From the NCBI RefSeq assembly GCF_900103525.1, contig NZ_FNHN01000003.1:310001-374000 (forward strand): a stretch of 64,000 nucleotides of DNA. Direction: 5' to 3'. This document shows, in pieces, positions 18,473 to 30,400 of this stretch (position 1 is its first letter; every line of letters begins with the position of its first letter). The position numbers and the translations under genes were made by a program. Source of the DNA: Bacillus sp. OK048. Its GTDB lineage: Bacteria; Bacillota; Bacilli; Bacillales; Cytobacillaceae. Under the pieces are notes generated by a model that was not told the DNA's origin, ran no database searches, and was given only the letters and a program-made list of their open reading frames with translations.

Positions 18473-19042
18473 ATGCTTCGATCTCACAATCAATTAAAAA
18501 TGTGGATTTTGAGTGCATTATTTGCTGCAATCATTGGAATTTTAGCACAGGTTACCATCCCATTACCACTGGTTCCAATTACAGGACAGACTCTTGCAGT
18601 TGGGTTAGCAGCGACCATTTTGGGCTCTAGATATGGCACTCAATCTGTCATTATATATGCCTTAATTGGTGCTATTGGGATTCCGGTTTTTAGTGCAATG
18701 TCAGGTGGTCTCGGGGTCATTGTTGGTCCTAGAGGCGGTTTTATAATTGGATTCATCCCTGCAGCATTTTTAATAGGTCTTTATTTAGAAAAAACTAGCT
18801 TTACTATCAAAAACGGTATGATTGCCAATACAATCGGTATGCTTGTGACCTTGTCCATTGGGACTGTTTGGTTAAAATTTGCCATTGATACGACTTGGAC
18901 GGCTGCATTTGGGTCAGGATTTTTACCATTTATTGTTGTTGGTTTAATAAAAGCATTTTTAGCATCATGGATTGGGATAACAGTTTATAAAAGACTTGTT
19001 TCAGCAAATCTTTTATCTTCACCACATCAAATGTCCAGTTAA
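18473..19042 (+). CDS. bioY: biotin transporter substrate-binding subunit BioY
   Basis: A 189-residue membrane S-component of the biotin ECF transporter with about six helices. QVTIPLPLVPITGQTLAVGL near residue 25 is the BioY signature, and GGLGVIVGPRGGFIIGF near 80 the conserved loop. It binds biotin at the membrane and either works alone or recruits the ECF energising module, which is not in this window. GGGGG lies ahead of ATG. The operator upstream is a BirA box. Confidence 0.93.
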   Translation: MLRSHNQLKMWILSALFAAIIGILAQVTIPLPLVPITGQTLAVGLAATILGSRYGTQSVIIYALIGAIGIPVFSAMSGGLGVIVGPRGGFIIGFIPAAFLIGLYLEKTSFTIKNGMIANTIGMLVTLSIGTVWLKFAIDTTWTAAFGSGFLPFIVVGLIKAFLASWIGITVYKRLVSANLLSSPHQMSS

Positions 19043-19065
19043 TTTCATAAATTTTTCCCAAAAAT

Positions 19066-19110
19066 AAAAGAGTCAGTTTCCGTTCATTTAGAACAGAGGC
19101 TGACTCTTTT
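19066..19110. terminator. bidirectional terminator after bioY
   Basis: AAAAGAGTCAG and CTGACTCTTTT form an 11-bp stem with inner GTTC/GAAC pairing. A-run and T-run flank it on both sides, so it can end bioY on the plus strand and the ogt transcript on the minus strand. Confidence 0.88.
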
Positions 19111-19195
19111 CAATTTAAAATCTATTCATACCATAATAATCTCAATATCATCGGCAGCAGGTTCTACTTTTGTGTATGCAATCGCTATTTGATAC

Positions 19196-19744
19196 TCATT
19201 TTGTACCGCCGGTAACGACTGCTAAAACTTGACGCTCTAAATCAAGGAGTTGTGTCTTCATCTCTAATCCGCCACGATAGCCGGTCAACGAGCCATTTTT
19301 TCCGACAACACGGTGGCACGGTACAGTAATTAACACCGGATTAGCACCAATTGCCGCTCCTACTGCCCGAACAGCGGCAGGTTTATTGATATAATTTGCG
19401 ATGTCAGAGTAGGATTTTGTTTCTCCAAACGGAATCTTACAAAGCGCATTCCATACCGCTACTTGGAACTCTGTCCCATGATAATCAAAAGGAACAGAGA
19501 AATTCTTTCGATTCCCCTCAAAATATTCGATTAGTTCGGCTGCATAAAGCTCTAGTTTCTCACAATCTTCTACAAGAGGGCTGCCAGGGAACCTTTTTTC
19601 CGCCCAATAAGACAATTCCTCAAATGATTTGGTCTTTGAGCCTACATAGCAAAGTCCCTTCTCGGTCGCTGCAATATATAGACTCCAATTTTTATAACTC
19701 AACAGTGACCAATAAATAGTAGTCTTATTATTTTGTGTTTTCAT
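19196..19744 (-). CDS. ogt: methylated-DNA--protein-cysteine methyltransferase
   Basis: A 182-residue suicide DNA-repair protein that removes the alkyl group from O6-alkylguanine. The acceptor motif VPCHRVVGKNG near residue 150 contains the reactive Cys, FQVAVWNALCKIPFGET near 95 is the conserved helix, and RAVGAAIGANP follows. The start at 19744 is fixed by GGAGGAA about eight bases before ATG; the frame upstream is open for a further 84 codons but has no site and overlaps the divergent gene. It is divergent from alkA, giving a compact alkylation-repair pair. Confidence 0.9.
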   Translation of the reverse strand: MKTQNNKTTIYWSLLSYKNWSLYIAATEKGLCYVGSKTKSFEELSYWAEKRFPGSPLVEDCEKLELYAAELIEYFEGNRKNFSVPFDYHGTEFQVAVWNALCKIPFGETKSYSDIANYINKPAAVRAVGAAIGANPVLITVPCHRVVGKNGSLTGYRGGLEMKTQLLDLERQVLAVVTGGTK

Positions 19745-19904
19745 TTTGATTCCTCCATTTGACACTAGAATCCTCCGGAAGCATATAACCTCCAGTACTA
19801 TTATTATAACTCCAAGTCTTGTAAAATGGACGTTGTGGAAAGTAAAAAAGCAAGCTAATGAAATTTCTATAAATAATAATTGAAAATGATGTGGAGAGTT
19901 GAAT

Positions 19905-20843
19905 GTGGCTGATAGACAAAATAAAATGAACTGTTGGCATGATTTCAATGAGGTTATCATCATTAACTTGCCAGCAGATTTTGATATAAAGGCCAATCTG
20001 GGCTATTTAGAGCGTAATAAAAATGAATGTATGTTTGAAGTCGAAAACGGAATAATCACAAAGGGGATTGGGGTTGGCACAATCCAAACTATAGTACAAA
20101 TACAGGTAAATGAACGAAATCAGATGATCGTGCAGCTTTTAAACGACTCTGGATCTCTTAAACAGTCAGAGCAAATTGAAGTTGTAAAATACATTCGCGA
20201 ATGGTTTGACCTTGATCGCGATTTAACACCATTTTATAAAATGGCAAAAGGAGACCCGCTGCTTAAAGGGCCTGTTCAGGAATTCTATGGATTACGCCTA
20301 ATTGGTGTTCCTGATTTATTTGAAGCCCTCTGCTGGGGTGTATTAGGGCAGCAAATAAACTTAGCATTTGCCTACACACTAAAGAGGCAATTTGTTGAAA
20401 ATTTTGGAGAATCCATCGATTGGAATGGCAAGAAATATTGGGTCTTTCCGACCTTTGAACAAATTTCAAAATTAACACCTCAAGACCTAGCAGATATTAA
20501 AATGACCTTGAAAAAAAGTGAATATATTATCGGTATAGCCCAACTAATGGCAAGTGGGGAATTATCGAAGGAAAAATTATTGAGAATGGATAGTCTTAAA
20601 GAAGCTGAAAAAAGTTTAGTAAAGATTCGTGGAATTGGTCCATGGACAGCGAATTATGTACTAATGCGCTGCTTACGCTATACATCAGCCTATCCAATTG
20701 ATGATGTCGGGCTGCATAACGCCATCAAACACCTAACCAGATCCGAGAAAAAGCCTGCGAAGGAAGAGCTCTTAAACCTGTCACAAAGGTGGGAGAATTG
20801 GCAAGCCTATGCTACGTTTTATTTATGGCGAGTGCTTTACTAA
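19905..20843 (+). CDS. alkA: DNA-3-methyladenine glycosylase II (HhH-GPD)
   Basis: A 312-residue base-excision glycosylase. The helix-hairpin-helix LVKIRGIGPWTANYVLMR near residue 220 is followed by YPIDDVGL, whose second Asp is the catalytic residue of the HhH-GPD fold. VLGQQINLAFAYTLKR near 145 is the usual preceding helix. It removes alkylated bases. GTG at 19905 has GGAGAG six bases upstream; TTG at 19899 is possible. It is divergent from ogt, so one shared 160-bp control region may serve both. Confidence 0.88.
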   Translation: MADRQNKMNCWHDFNEVIIINLPADFDIKANLGYLERNKNECMFEVENGIITKGIGVGTIQTIVQIQVNERNQMIVQLLNDSGSLKQSEQIEVVKYIREWFDLDRDLTPFYKMAKGDPLLKGPVQEFYGLRLIGVPDLFEALCWGVLGQQINLAFAYTLKRQFVENFGESIDWNGKKYWVFPTFEQISKLTPQDLADIKMTLKKSEYIIGIAQLMASGELSKEKLLRMDSLKEAEKSLVKIRGIGPWTANYVLMRCLRYTSAYPIDDVGLHNAIKHLTRSEKKPAKEELLNLSQRWENWQAYATFYLWRVLY

Positions 20844-20898
20844 AAAGTCTTCACTATCTTGCTTTTATTTGCTAGGAGCACAGCAGTGGAGCGGCATT

Positions 20899-21299
20899 AT
20901 GAAGGACATTTCTAAGGACATTTCTAATGCCATTTCAAAAAGTTTTGTCCTTCATCGGCGTTATGAAGGACATTTCTACGCAATCTTTAGTAAGTTTCCA
21001 CGCTATGAAGGACATTTCTATGCAATCTTTAGTAAGTTTTGTCCTTCATCGGTGTTATGAAGGACATTTCTATGCAATCTTTAGTAAGTTTTGTCCTTCA
21101 TCCACGCTATGAAGGACATTTCTACGCAATCTTTAGTAAGCTTTGTCCTTCATCCACGCTATGAAGGACATTTCTACGCAATCTTTAGTAAGCTTTGTCC
21201 TTCATCCACGTTATGAAGGACATTTCTACCAATCTTTAGTAAGTTTTGTCCTTCATCGGCGTTATGAAGGACATTTCTACGCAATCTTTAGTAAGTTTT
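20899..21299. repeat. dyad-repeat array A, left part (52-bp units)
   Basis: Tandem units have the plan GTCCTTCAT, 7-nt loop (CCACGCT, CGGCGTT or close), ATGAAGGAC, 27-bp spacer beginning ATTTCTACGCAATC. ATGAAGGAC recurs at 20899, 20963, 21005, 21057, 21109, 21161, 21213 and 21264, so most steps are exactly 52 bp. The first steps are irregular (64 and 42 bp), and the last before the insertion is 51. Arms are 9 bp and complementary. The array lies between convergent alkA and glpD and continues at 22697 after the insertion element. Confidence 0.95.
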
Positions 21300-21379
21300 T
21301 GGGGTTAGTCTTAAAAGTGGACACGTAAAAATGAGATTTAGTTTATAATACAATCATCATTTAAAAGGACGTGTTCACT

Positions 21380-21673
21380 TTGGGTAAACGTGCTGATCAG
21401 GAGTACAAGGACTATATTTCAAAGTTAGTTGTGGAGGAAGGGCGAACGGCAACAGATGTTGCTTTTGAAATGGAACTTTCACCTAAGACGATAAGTCGCT
21501 GGGTGAAAGCTTACAGGACAAAAAGTAATGTCGGTAAAACGAATGAGACTTATATTACACCAACGGAGCTTGAAAAATTAAAAAAGCAACATGAGAAAGA
21601 ATTGGCTGAAGCTAGAGAGGAAATTGAAATCTTAAAAAAGGCCATGCACATCTTCACCAAAAACCAAGCGTAG
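21380..21673 (+). CDS. IS3-family transposase OrfA
   Basis: A 97-residue helix-turn-helix protein ([20 protein letters not shown], residues about 22-42) followed by a leucine-zipper-like coiled coil ([17 protein letters not shown]). It binds the IS ends and is the N-terminal part of the OrfAB transposase. TTG at 21380 lies nine bases behind AGGA; a GTG at 21371 is also in frame. A AAA AAG at 21634-21640 is in the correct phase for -1 frameshifting into orfB. Confidence 0.88.
   Translation: MGKRADQEYKDYISKLVVEEGRTATDVAFEMELSPKTISRWVKAYRTKSNVGKTNETYITPTELEKLKKQHEKELAEAREEIEILKKAMHIFTKNQA
21634..21640 (+). promoter_or_regulatory. A AAA AAG slippery heptamer for OrfAB
   Basis: In the orfA frame the codons read TTA AAA AAG, giving the classic A AAA AAG slip site. 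After a -1 shift the frame stays open ([17 protein letters not shown]) straight into orfB with no stop, so the full transposase is a frameshift fusion. Confidence 0.85.
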
Positions 21674-21714
21674 TTTACACCTTTATTAAAGCCCACTCAA
21701 ATGAACACGCTGTA

Positions 21715-22560
21715 TTGAAGATGTGCCAGGCATTAAAAGTTTCCACGAGTGGTTATTATAAATGGCTCAAACAACAATCAAGTCCTCTATCCGATAAGGA
21801 AAAATATCGGTTAGAGGTCCAGCAGAAAATTAGCAAGTCATTTCATGAGAGCCTTGGAACCTACGGAAGCCCCAGAGTACATGCCGATTTGATTGACTGG
21901 GGTTTTATAATCTCGCAAAAAACAGTCGCTCGGATTATGTCGGAAATGGGTTTGAAAGCCATACAAGAAGAAAAGTTCGTAGTCACAACAGATTCAAATC
22001 ATGACTTTAATATTTATCCTAACGTACTAGATCGTCAATTTAACGTAGAAGAGCCTAATCAGGTGTGGGTTACAGATATTACTTATATTTGGACACTTGA
22101 AGGATGGGTTTATTTATCGTCCGTAATGGATTTATTTTCAAGAAAGATAGTTGGTTGGAGTCTAGATTCACATATGAAAAAAGAATTGTCTATTCAAGCA
22201 TTGAAAATGGCTATTATCCAAAGACAGCCTGGTAAGGGCGTGATTCATCATTCAGACCGTGGTTCCCAGTATTGTTCACATGAGTATATTGACATATTGA
22301 AGGGGAATGAAATGCAAATCAGTATGAGCAAGAAAGGTGATCCTTACGATAATGCTTGTATTGAATCATTTCACGCCACACTCAAAAAAGAATTGATTTA
22401 TAGAAGGCGTTTTAAAACAAAAGCAGAGGCTATAAAAGCAGTAAATTATTATATTAGCTGCATTTATAACGAGAGACGAAGGCATTCAACCTTAGGGAAT
22501 ATTTCGCCTAATCAATTTGAGAGAAACCACCAACAAAATGAAGTGGAATCTATCTCATAA
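21715..22560 (+). CDS. IS3-family transposase OrfB (DDE integrase core)
   Basis: A 281-residue catalytic half. The rve/DDE triad is visible: [10 protein letters not shown] (first Asp, near residue 118), HHSDRGSQY (second Asp, near 180) and [15 protein letters not shown] (Glu, near 220). An HTH_21 segment lies at the N-terminus ([12 protein letters not shown]). It has its own ATG but is most likely made mainly as the OrfAB fusion by frameshifting at 21634. No internal stop or frameshift is seen. Confidence 0.92.
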   Translation: MKMCQALKVSTSGYYKWLKQQSSPLSDKEKYRLEVQQKISKSFHESLGTYGSPRVHADLIDWGFIISQKTVARIMSEMGLKAIQEEKFVVTTDSNHDFNIYPNVLDRQFNVEEPNQVWVTDITYIWTLEGWVYLSSVMDLFSRKIVGWSLDSHMKKELSIQALKMAIIQRQPGKGVIHHSDRGSQYCSHEYIDILKGNEMQISMSKKGDPYDNACIESFHATLKKELIYRRRFKTKAEAIKAVNYYISCIYNERRRHSTLGNISPNQFERNHQQNEVESIS

Positions 22561-22696
22561 ATAAGACATTTGGTTTTAGAAATGGTCAGTCATGTTTTTG
22601 ACTGCCCATTTCTAAAACCGTACCAAACGAAGTGCGGTAGTGATTTTGGTTTAAAAAGTCTCAAATTTTATTGTCCACTTTCTTGACAGAAGACCA

Positions 22697-22814
22697 TTTT
22701 GTCCTTCATCCACGCAATGAAGGACATTTCTATGCAATCTTTAGTAAGTTTTGTCCTTCATCCACGCTATGAAGGACATTTCTTTTGCAATTTTAAAAGG
22801 TTTTGTCCTTCATC
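22697..22814. repeat. dyad-repeat array A, right part
   Basis: The array resumes after the insertion element, with ATGAAGGAC at 22717 and 22769 (52 bp apart) and a final GTCCTTCATC at 22805. The last spacer diverges (TTTTGCAATTTTAAAAGG). The remaining 60 bp to glpD contain no gene. Confidence 0.93.
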
Positions 22815-22876
22815 GAAATAGCATCACCAATCGGGGAATTTGTTTTGAAGCTCACCCCTCAAATGCCCTTGATAGG

Positions 22877-24538
22877 TTATAAATCAACAAGCGTAACCGC
22901 ATCTCTTAACTCTTTTTCAAGTTCCTCTTTATATTGAGCCGTTTGGTCCATATTCCAACCCAATTTATCCTCCATGAAGGAAATTACCTCATCCTTCCAT
23001 GTATGGACCCATTCAATATGAAAAAATAATGCACCTGTCCGTCGGATAAAGAAGTCTGCAGGAGTTATCACCATTTCATGTTCGATGGCGTACAGTAATT
23101 GCGAATAAACGCTCCTTGTTAGCTTTAGCTTTTCGATTTCATCATCATAGTTTCTAGCGTATTGAAATATTTGGTTCACATTTGAACCGTATAGTTGAGC
23201 AAACCAACGACCTTCTTCCTTTGTGAATCCATATTCAGTTGCTTCCTGTTCCTTAACTGAAATAAATTGCAAAAAGCCTTTAGAACCCCCGACATCCCCT
23301 CCAGAGATTGGATATGTTTTCGTTTTTGATCCTTTATATATTTGCCCATTCTCCCCCAGACATTTGACAATAAGATTCACGACTGATTCTGCCATCTTCC
23401 GATACCCGGTAAGCTTTCCACCCGCAATCGTGATTAGTCCGCTTTCCGTTTCCCAAATTTCATCTTTACGGGATATTTCTGAAGGATCCTTTCCTTCTTC
23501 ATAAATTAATGGCCGAACACCGGCCCAGCTGGATTCAACATTTTTATCTGTAACCTTCACTTCCGGAAACATAAAATGAATCGCATTTAGAATATATTCA
23601 CGGTCTGACACAAGCATTTTTGGATGGGATGCGTCGCCCTCATAAAATGTATCGGTTGTTCCCACATAGGTTTTTCCGTCACGGGGAATCGCGAACATCA
23701 TACGCCCATCGGGAGTATCGAAATATACCGCTTGGCGGAGCGGGAAAACAGACTGATCTATCACAAGGTGAACACCTTTGGTTAAACGCAACTGTTTGTT
23801 ATTCCTCGAGTAATCTTTTTTACGAATGTTATCAACCCATGGGCCACCCGCATTCACCACTTTTTTTGCCAGTAGAGTTAACGTCTTGTTTGTAAGCATA
23901 TCCTTGACCCGGACACCCGTTATCATTTTATTTTGATAGATAAACTCCTCTGCTTTAACATAATTCAAGATATGAGCTCCCTTATCAAAAGCTGCCTTTA
24001 TGACTTCAATTGTTAAACGGGCATCATCGGTGCGATATTCAACATAGTAGCCGCCGCCCGTAAGTCCCTCTCGTTTGACAAGCGGTTCTTTCGTAAGTGT
24101 TTCCTTCCTAGAAAGCATGCTTCGGCGCTCTACCCTTTTCACTCCAGCTAAAAAATCATATATTCGTAAACCGATAGATGTGCTCAAGGGACCGAATGTT
24201 CCGCCTTTATACAGCGGCAGGAGCATCCATTCTGGCTTAGTGACATGAGGGCCATTTTCATAAACAATTCCCCGTTCTTTCCCTACTTCAGCTACCATTC
24301 CTACTTGAAATTGTTTCAAATAACGCAAACCGCCATGTACAAGCTTTGTTGAACGACTTGATGTGCCCCCTGCAAAGTCCTGCATTTCTATCAAGGCTAC
24401 TTTCATCCCTCTAAGGGATGCATCCAACGCAATTCCTGCCCCAGTGATTCCACCTCCAATAACGAGCAAGTCATATTGTTCATCCGGCATCATTCCTAGT
24501 AAATTTTCTCTTATACGCGCTGAAAATGATCTTGTCAT
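22877..24538 (-). CDS. glpD: aerobic glycerol-3-phosphate dehydrogenase
   Basis: A 553-residue membrane-associated FAD enzyme that oxidises glycerol-3-phosphate to DHAP and feeds electrons to menaquinone. The FAD-binding [17 protein letters not shown] lies at residue about 27, [20 protein letters not shown] near 60 is the family signature, and SWAGVRPLI near 350 is conserved. It matches B. subtilis GlpD along its length. I start at the ATG at 24538 (MTRSFSARI), preceded by GAGAGGG; an ATG 14 codons upstream is also in frame. It follows glpK after 44 bp as one operon. Confidence 0.94.
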   Translation of the reverse strand: MTRSFSARIRENLLGMMPDEQYDLLVIGGGITGAGIALDASLRGMKVALIEMQDFAGGTSSRSTKLVHGGLRYLKQFQVGMVAEVGKERGIVYENGPHVTKPEWMLLPLYKGGTFGPLSTSIGLRIYDFLAGVKRVERRSMLSRKETLTKEPLVKREGLTGGGYYVEYRTDDARLTIEVIKAAFDKGAHILNYVKAEEFIYQNKMITGVRVKDMLTNKTLTLLAKKVVNAGGPWVDNIRKKDYSRNNKQLRLTKGVHLVIDQSVFPLRQAVYFDTPDGRMMFAIPRDGKTYVGTTDTFYEGDASHPKMLVSDREYILNAIHFMFPEVKVTDKNVESSWAGVRPLIYEEGKDPSEISRKDEIWETESGLITIAGGKLTGYRKMAESVVNLIVKCLGENGQIYKGSKTKTYPISGGDVGGSKGFLQFISVKEQEATEYGFTKEEGRWFAQLYGSNVNQIFQYARNYDDEIEKLKLTRSVYSQLLYAIEHEMVITPADFFIRRTGALFFHIEWVHTWKDEVISFMEDKLGWNMDQTAQYKEELEKELRDAVTLVDL

Positions 24539-24582
24539 TATTTCTTCCCTCTCACTCATTTCATGATGCAACACCATCAATC

Positions 24583-26124
<1,542 letters not shown>

Positions 26125-26150
26125 TTAAACATTATTAAAGAACTTATGCA

Positions 26151-26171
26151 AAAAAAGCTTCACACAGAAGC
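26151..26171 (-). promoter_or_regulatory. attenuator-like hairpin in the glpK leader
   Basis: On the minus strand GCTTC-TGTGT-GAAGC is followed by TTTTTTT about 80 bases upstream of glpK. An intrinsic terminator inside a leader is how B. subtilis glp genes are held off until GlpP binds. No glpP gene is in the window, so GlpP control is inferred from family knowledge. The rest of the 26074-26411 gap holds AT-rich promoter sequence for glpK and for the divergent gene, and no other gene. Confidence 0.6.
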
Positions 26172-26411
26172 AACCAATTTGAATAATTAGTTGAACTTAA
26201 CTTGATAAAGCTCCGACAAAAAACTTTCAATCTTTGTTTTTCGATAGAAGATTTACTCATAATAACTCAATAAAAGGTATGATCCATCGCATTTCATAAG
26301 AAAGTGACGATGAAAAGTCTTCATACTAATAAAGGAAAGAAAAGAAGAATATTGAATTAATACTCCTACAAGGAAAATAATCTTGTATCAAATTAGAAAG
26401 GTTGTGAGTTT

Positions 26412-27113
26412 ATGAGGCTTCTAGATGTCCAACCTAAGAAAAACTTCAGCTACATCTTCATTCAATTTCCAGGAATGAAGATGAATGTTCCTAATCTCTC
26501 GAACGAAGTGAGTACGGCAGTGAAAGAAGAAGTTGCTTTATGTATCCAATTAAACAGCAAAGAAAAGGTTAATAATTTGTACCTTGTACGTACACAGAGT
26601 ATAAAACCTTTTGACTTTACGGATGAAGCAATCGGAGCAAAAGCATTTTTCCGAGTTATCAAGAAAAAAGAATCCTCACCTGACTCACTTATGAATGAAA
26701 TTGAAGATGATGTAACGTTTATTACAGATGAAGTAGCTATCGTGCAAAAGAAAACAAAAACAGGATATCACCTCGTCTTGGAGTTAAATAACCGTGAAAT
26801 TGGAATGGTCGCTTCGTTTGAAGATGAAGTGATACTTACAGAGAAAGCTTCACTTCCAATTGAAGAAAAAGAGAAAGATTATGTCGCAGTTACTACTGTT
26901 AGTATGAAAAATATGGTGAAGCTTGGAATGAGGTCTAAGTTAGACCGAAACTTGGGAGGCATTGCCTTACAGGATAATGGAGTTTTTGGGATAATCCGAA
27001 TACTATCGGAGGAAGTTAAAAGAAAAGTTACGGTATATTCTCCTGCCGCATTAGATTTTATCGGTCCAGGTGATCATAACCTACTATTTTGTCATGAGGG
27101 GATGGTGATATAA
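26412..27113 (+). CDS. uncharacterised 233-residue protein
   Basis: I do not recognise this protein. It is 233 residues with no membrane segment, signal peptide or Cys cluster. It looks like mixed alpha/beta with beta-rich strands: FSYIFIQFPGMKMNVP near the start, GYHLVLELNNREIGMV near 120 and KVTVYSPAALDFIGPGDHNLLF at the end. AAAGGTTGTGAG precedes ATG, and a strong terminator follows at 27264. It stands alone between the glp operon and the Wadjet locus, so a role in either is unproven. Confidence 0.7.
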   Translation: MRLLDVQPKKNFSYIFIQFPGMKMNVPNLSNEVSTAVKEEVALCIQLNSKEKVNNLYLVRTQSIKPFDFTDEAIGAKAFFRVIKKKESSPDSLMNEIEDDVTFITDEVAIVQKKTKTGYHLVLELNNREIGMVASFEDEVILTEKASLPIEEKEKDYVAVTTVSMKNMVKLGMRSKLDRNLGGIALQDNGVFGIIRILSEEVKRKVTVYSPAALDFIGPGDHNLLFCHEGMVI

Positions 27114-27263
27114 ATCATCCATTAAGTTATACACAATTTCATACCGATCCTTATCGAAATATAGGATTAAATGAATAATCCTTTTCGATAGAAAAATATG
27201 TTCATAAAAAGGGAAAGGAGCGCCAACCTACTAAAGGTGAATTGCTAACAATATATGGTCTTT

Positions 27264-27296
27264 AAAAAAGACTTAACCTTAGGTTAAGTCTTTTTT
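27264..27296. terminator. bidirectional terminator between the orphan gene and jetC
   Basis: AAAAAAGACTTAACC and GGTTAAGTCTTTTTT form a perfect 15-bp palindrome with a 3-nt loop. It can end the plus-strand gene at 27113 and the minus-strand jetABC operon. The 352-bp gap (27114-27464) otherwise holds only the fragment at 27327. Confidence 0.92.
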
Positions 27297-27326
27297 ATGT
27301 GTTTCAATCATCCCACAACTAGTTTA

Positions 27327-27434
27327 TTAAGTTCTACTCAAATTAGCTTCAAACATATCAATAATCTCCAAGAACCTTTCTGCTTCTCTGAATGTATGAT
27401 CTGCCAGAAGAGGGTGAATATGTTTATCGTAAAC
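27327..27434 (-). pseudogene. 35-codon protein-like remnant
   Basis: One minus-strand frame is open without a start codon and ends at TAA 27327. It reads like a helical protein tail (HPLLADHTFREAERFLEI, then DMFEANLSRT). The amphipathic pattern is unlikely to be random, but the parent family is not identified. It sits right behind jetC, so it may be the end of a gene displaced when the jet genes arrived. Confidence 0.35.
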
Positions 27435-27464
27435 TTAAAGAAAAGTAGATTTATCATTGCTTCA

Positions 27465-30400
27465 TCATAGCTGCGCTCCCTGGTAAATCCGAAATGCAGG
27501 GACGATGGTATCCGAAACAATTTCTTTTCCTTTTTCACGAATGAAGTCCAATTTATAATAGGCATCGAATCGCTGACTGATTTCCGTTTTCACAAGTTCT
27601 GGCGGTGTGACGACGATGAATTGGAACTTCAGTTTCTCTGCAACTGAGAATATCGGGTCGAGGACATGTGCTGATGCAGCTTGTCCAAATGGATTGTCAC
27701 AGACTAACGGAACCCAGCTTTGATCTGTTTCGTTTTTCACTGATAATAACATCATCATCATCACCATTCGGGCAGAAAGCTTTTGTCCGCCGCTGCCATC
27801 GGATTTGGTTTTTGAACCTTGATTAATGGTCTGCCAGGTGGAATAATGCTCTCTTTGCGGTTTTCCGTACATAAAGGCATTATCTGTTCGCATATTGTAG
27901 ACCAAAAGTTCAGGATATCGATTTCTTAATGATACAAACAAAATCTGTTCATCACCAATTAGTTGTTTTATTTCTTCGTCTAAGGCTCGATTTTGATCGT
28001 CAATCATATCAAATTGTTTAGTAATTTTATTTATAGCCGCTACAAAATGCTGTTTCAAGAGTGGCTCAATATCTTCAGGCTTTTTAGGTAAGATGTCTTC
28101 TTTTAACTGAACGAGTGGAAAGGATCCGCGTTCATTTTTCAGCTTCATTTTTGCAATCATGGAACGAATCGCCTCTGAAATGCTCATGACCTTCATGCTG
28201 GCACGGCTCGCCCAGAAGTTTTGTGCCTTTTCTGCCCTTTCCTTGTCGCGTTCTAATTGTTCCAATCCACTTTGTGAAAAACGCTTCATATTTTTTACGA
28301 CACTTTGAATATGTGAATAATGCCTCGTATCCATATGGTCTAATGTGGTTAAAACTTCATTTTTAAAACGAATCTCCCAATCTTTCCCTTCAATGGTCAG
28401 CTTTAAATTTCGCAACGATTGTTCGATTTTCGCATGCTTCTCTTTGCCTTCTTCTTGAATGTTTTGGTGTTGTTCACACCAGGATAAGATACATGCTTTT
28501 CCTTGACTATTAATTTTTTCCACATCGTGATCTGTAAATGCTGCTGCTTCCTCTTTAAGGATAACGGATAAGGTTAACAAATCCCCCTCATAACCAGCAA
28601 TGTTCGTTTCAGTTTCTTTTTGAAGCTTTTCAGCCTTCTTTACTTCATCTAGCGCTTGTTTGGTTAGGTCTTTTATTTCAATTGCCTTTACTTCTAAGTC
28701 AAGGTTTTCCCATTGTTCAGGCTGTTTTTCATGCTTCGCTACTTTCTTGGCAGACTTCTCTCGCTGTTCGTTCGCATGTTTTAGTGAAGTTTCAGCAACC
28801 GTTACAGCTGTTCCTTGCACCCGTTCTTCTTTATCTGCAGCTTTTGCTTCCTTCTGTGCAGTTTGCAGCATATTTTCTACTATACTTATAGGTTCATTGG
28901 GTTCCGGAGCTTCCTTCCACTCCTTGTTATGAGTATCAAGTTTTTTCTCTAATTTCTTTTGCTGCTTTTGTTCTGTTTCTCTTTTTGCTTGAATCACCAG
29001 TAATTCTCTAGCCTGTTCTTCTTTAGATTTTTGAAGCTGCTTTAGCTCTTCAATGCTGCCATTTATCTCCTCTAATAAATGTGGTGATAAACGTGGCACA
29101 TCTTCACAACCTTCTGCTTTTTCATCAGCAGGAAAAACCGCTGTTTCAATAAAAAGGGCTATCTCTTTTATCGTTTGTTCGGTTGAAACCTTCCATTCTA
29201 AATACGTTTGATGCCACTTATTTTGCAGTTCAACTATATTTTGGTGCTCTTTCACTAGTTCTTGCTGCCCTAAACCTAAGGCTTCCTTTTGTTTCTCTTT
29301 CTCTCCTTTTACACGTTTATTTTCTTGTTGAACAAGCTTTTTACGTTCATAATCCTCTAATGTTTCTACATCTGTAGTAAGCTTTTCGATTTTTCCCTTT
29401 GTCGTCTCCAACTTTTCTTTTAGCTCAAGCTGTAATTCTTTTTCTTTTTGCTGCTGTGTTGTGATTTCTTGTAATTGAGCTTTCTTGGAGAGAAGGGAGT
29501 CCTGTTCCTGATTGAAAGCTCTCTCAAGATCAACAGTAAGCTCACGTGATAAAAATCGATCGATTTCTTTTAAAATACGACGTAATGACGTTTCTGTTTT
29601 TTCAATTTCAATTAGAGTTTCTTTCTTTTCTTCTATTTGTTTAGCAATCTTTATTTTCCAGTCGGTAAATTGATTTTTATCAGTTAACAACTCTTTCTCT
29701 GTTCCGTTAATAATCACAAAGGATGGCTGGTGATTTTCGCTGTTCATTTCCTCACGCAGGAAAATCGGAACCGGACTTTTAAACATTCTACCTGAAAGTA
29801 CCTGCTGATTAATTTTTTGCCATTGCTGCCCGTTTACGACTAAACCATATGACAGGAGTGGATAGGTTACAAGATAGGTCGCAAGTTCCTCTTTACTTAA
29901 TGATTGGAGAAATTGGGTTCCATAAAACACATCAATGCCAGTCTTTTCATCAATCCATTCCTTTAATTCTTTCACATCTTTATTAGGAATCCAGAAGTGC
30001 TCATCATTTAAGGTATGGTCCAATTGTATTTCCCATAGATCTTTCTTTATTAGTTCACCTTGTTCACGATTATTACCTAGTATTTCTTCAATCTGTATTG
30101 CATATTTCGATAATAAAGCATGGGTTAACGGTGCCGTAATATCATCTAATAATCCATGGAGTCGCTCTACTAGTTTTGCTTCTTTTTGCTTTTGCTCTTC
30201 ATTTGCTGTCTTTAACTCTTCACATTTTTCTTCTGAAAACTGAATCGATTGGACGAGCGTACCATGTGATGTTGCAAGGAGATTTTGCGATTCACTAGTG
30301 TCTTTTATAGAAGCATGCAGTTCTTCTATCCTAGCTTTTTTATCTTCTATTTGTTTAGAAAGAAAATCGATAAAGCCCTTTAGGTCATAGGTTAAGCGAT

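Larger units (their letters stand above)
21300..22696 (+). mobile_element. complete IS3-family insertion sequence, 1397 bp
   Basis: The element starts TGGGGTTAGTC and ends GAAGACCA. Its imperfect terminal inverted repeats share AAGTGGACA about 15 bases in, plus the TGG/CCA tips. It carries orfA and orfB in the -1 relation typical of IS3. TTTT flanks it on both sides (21296-21299 and 22697-22700), a 4-bp target duplication. Removing the element and one TTTT restores an exact 52-bp step in the surrounding repeat array. Both reading frames and both ends look intact, so it may still be mobile. Confidence 0.93.

Noticed and set aside
20809..21328. plus-strand reading frames across array A
   Set aside because: They are low-complexity translations of the 52-bp repeat and lack start signals.
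20899..22814. CRISPR array
   Set aside because: The whole 52-bp unit is repeated, spacers are not unique, units contain a full dyad, and no cas gene is near.
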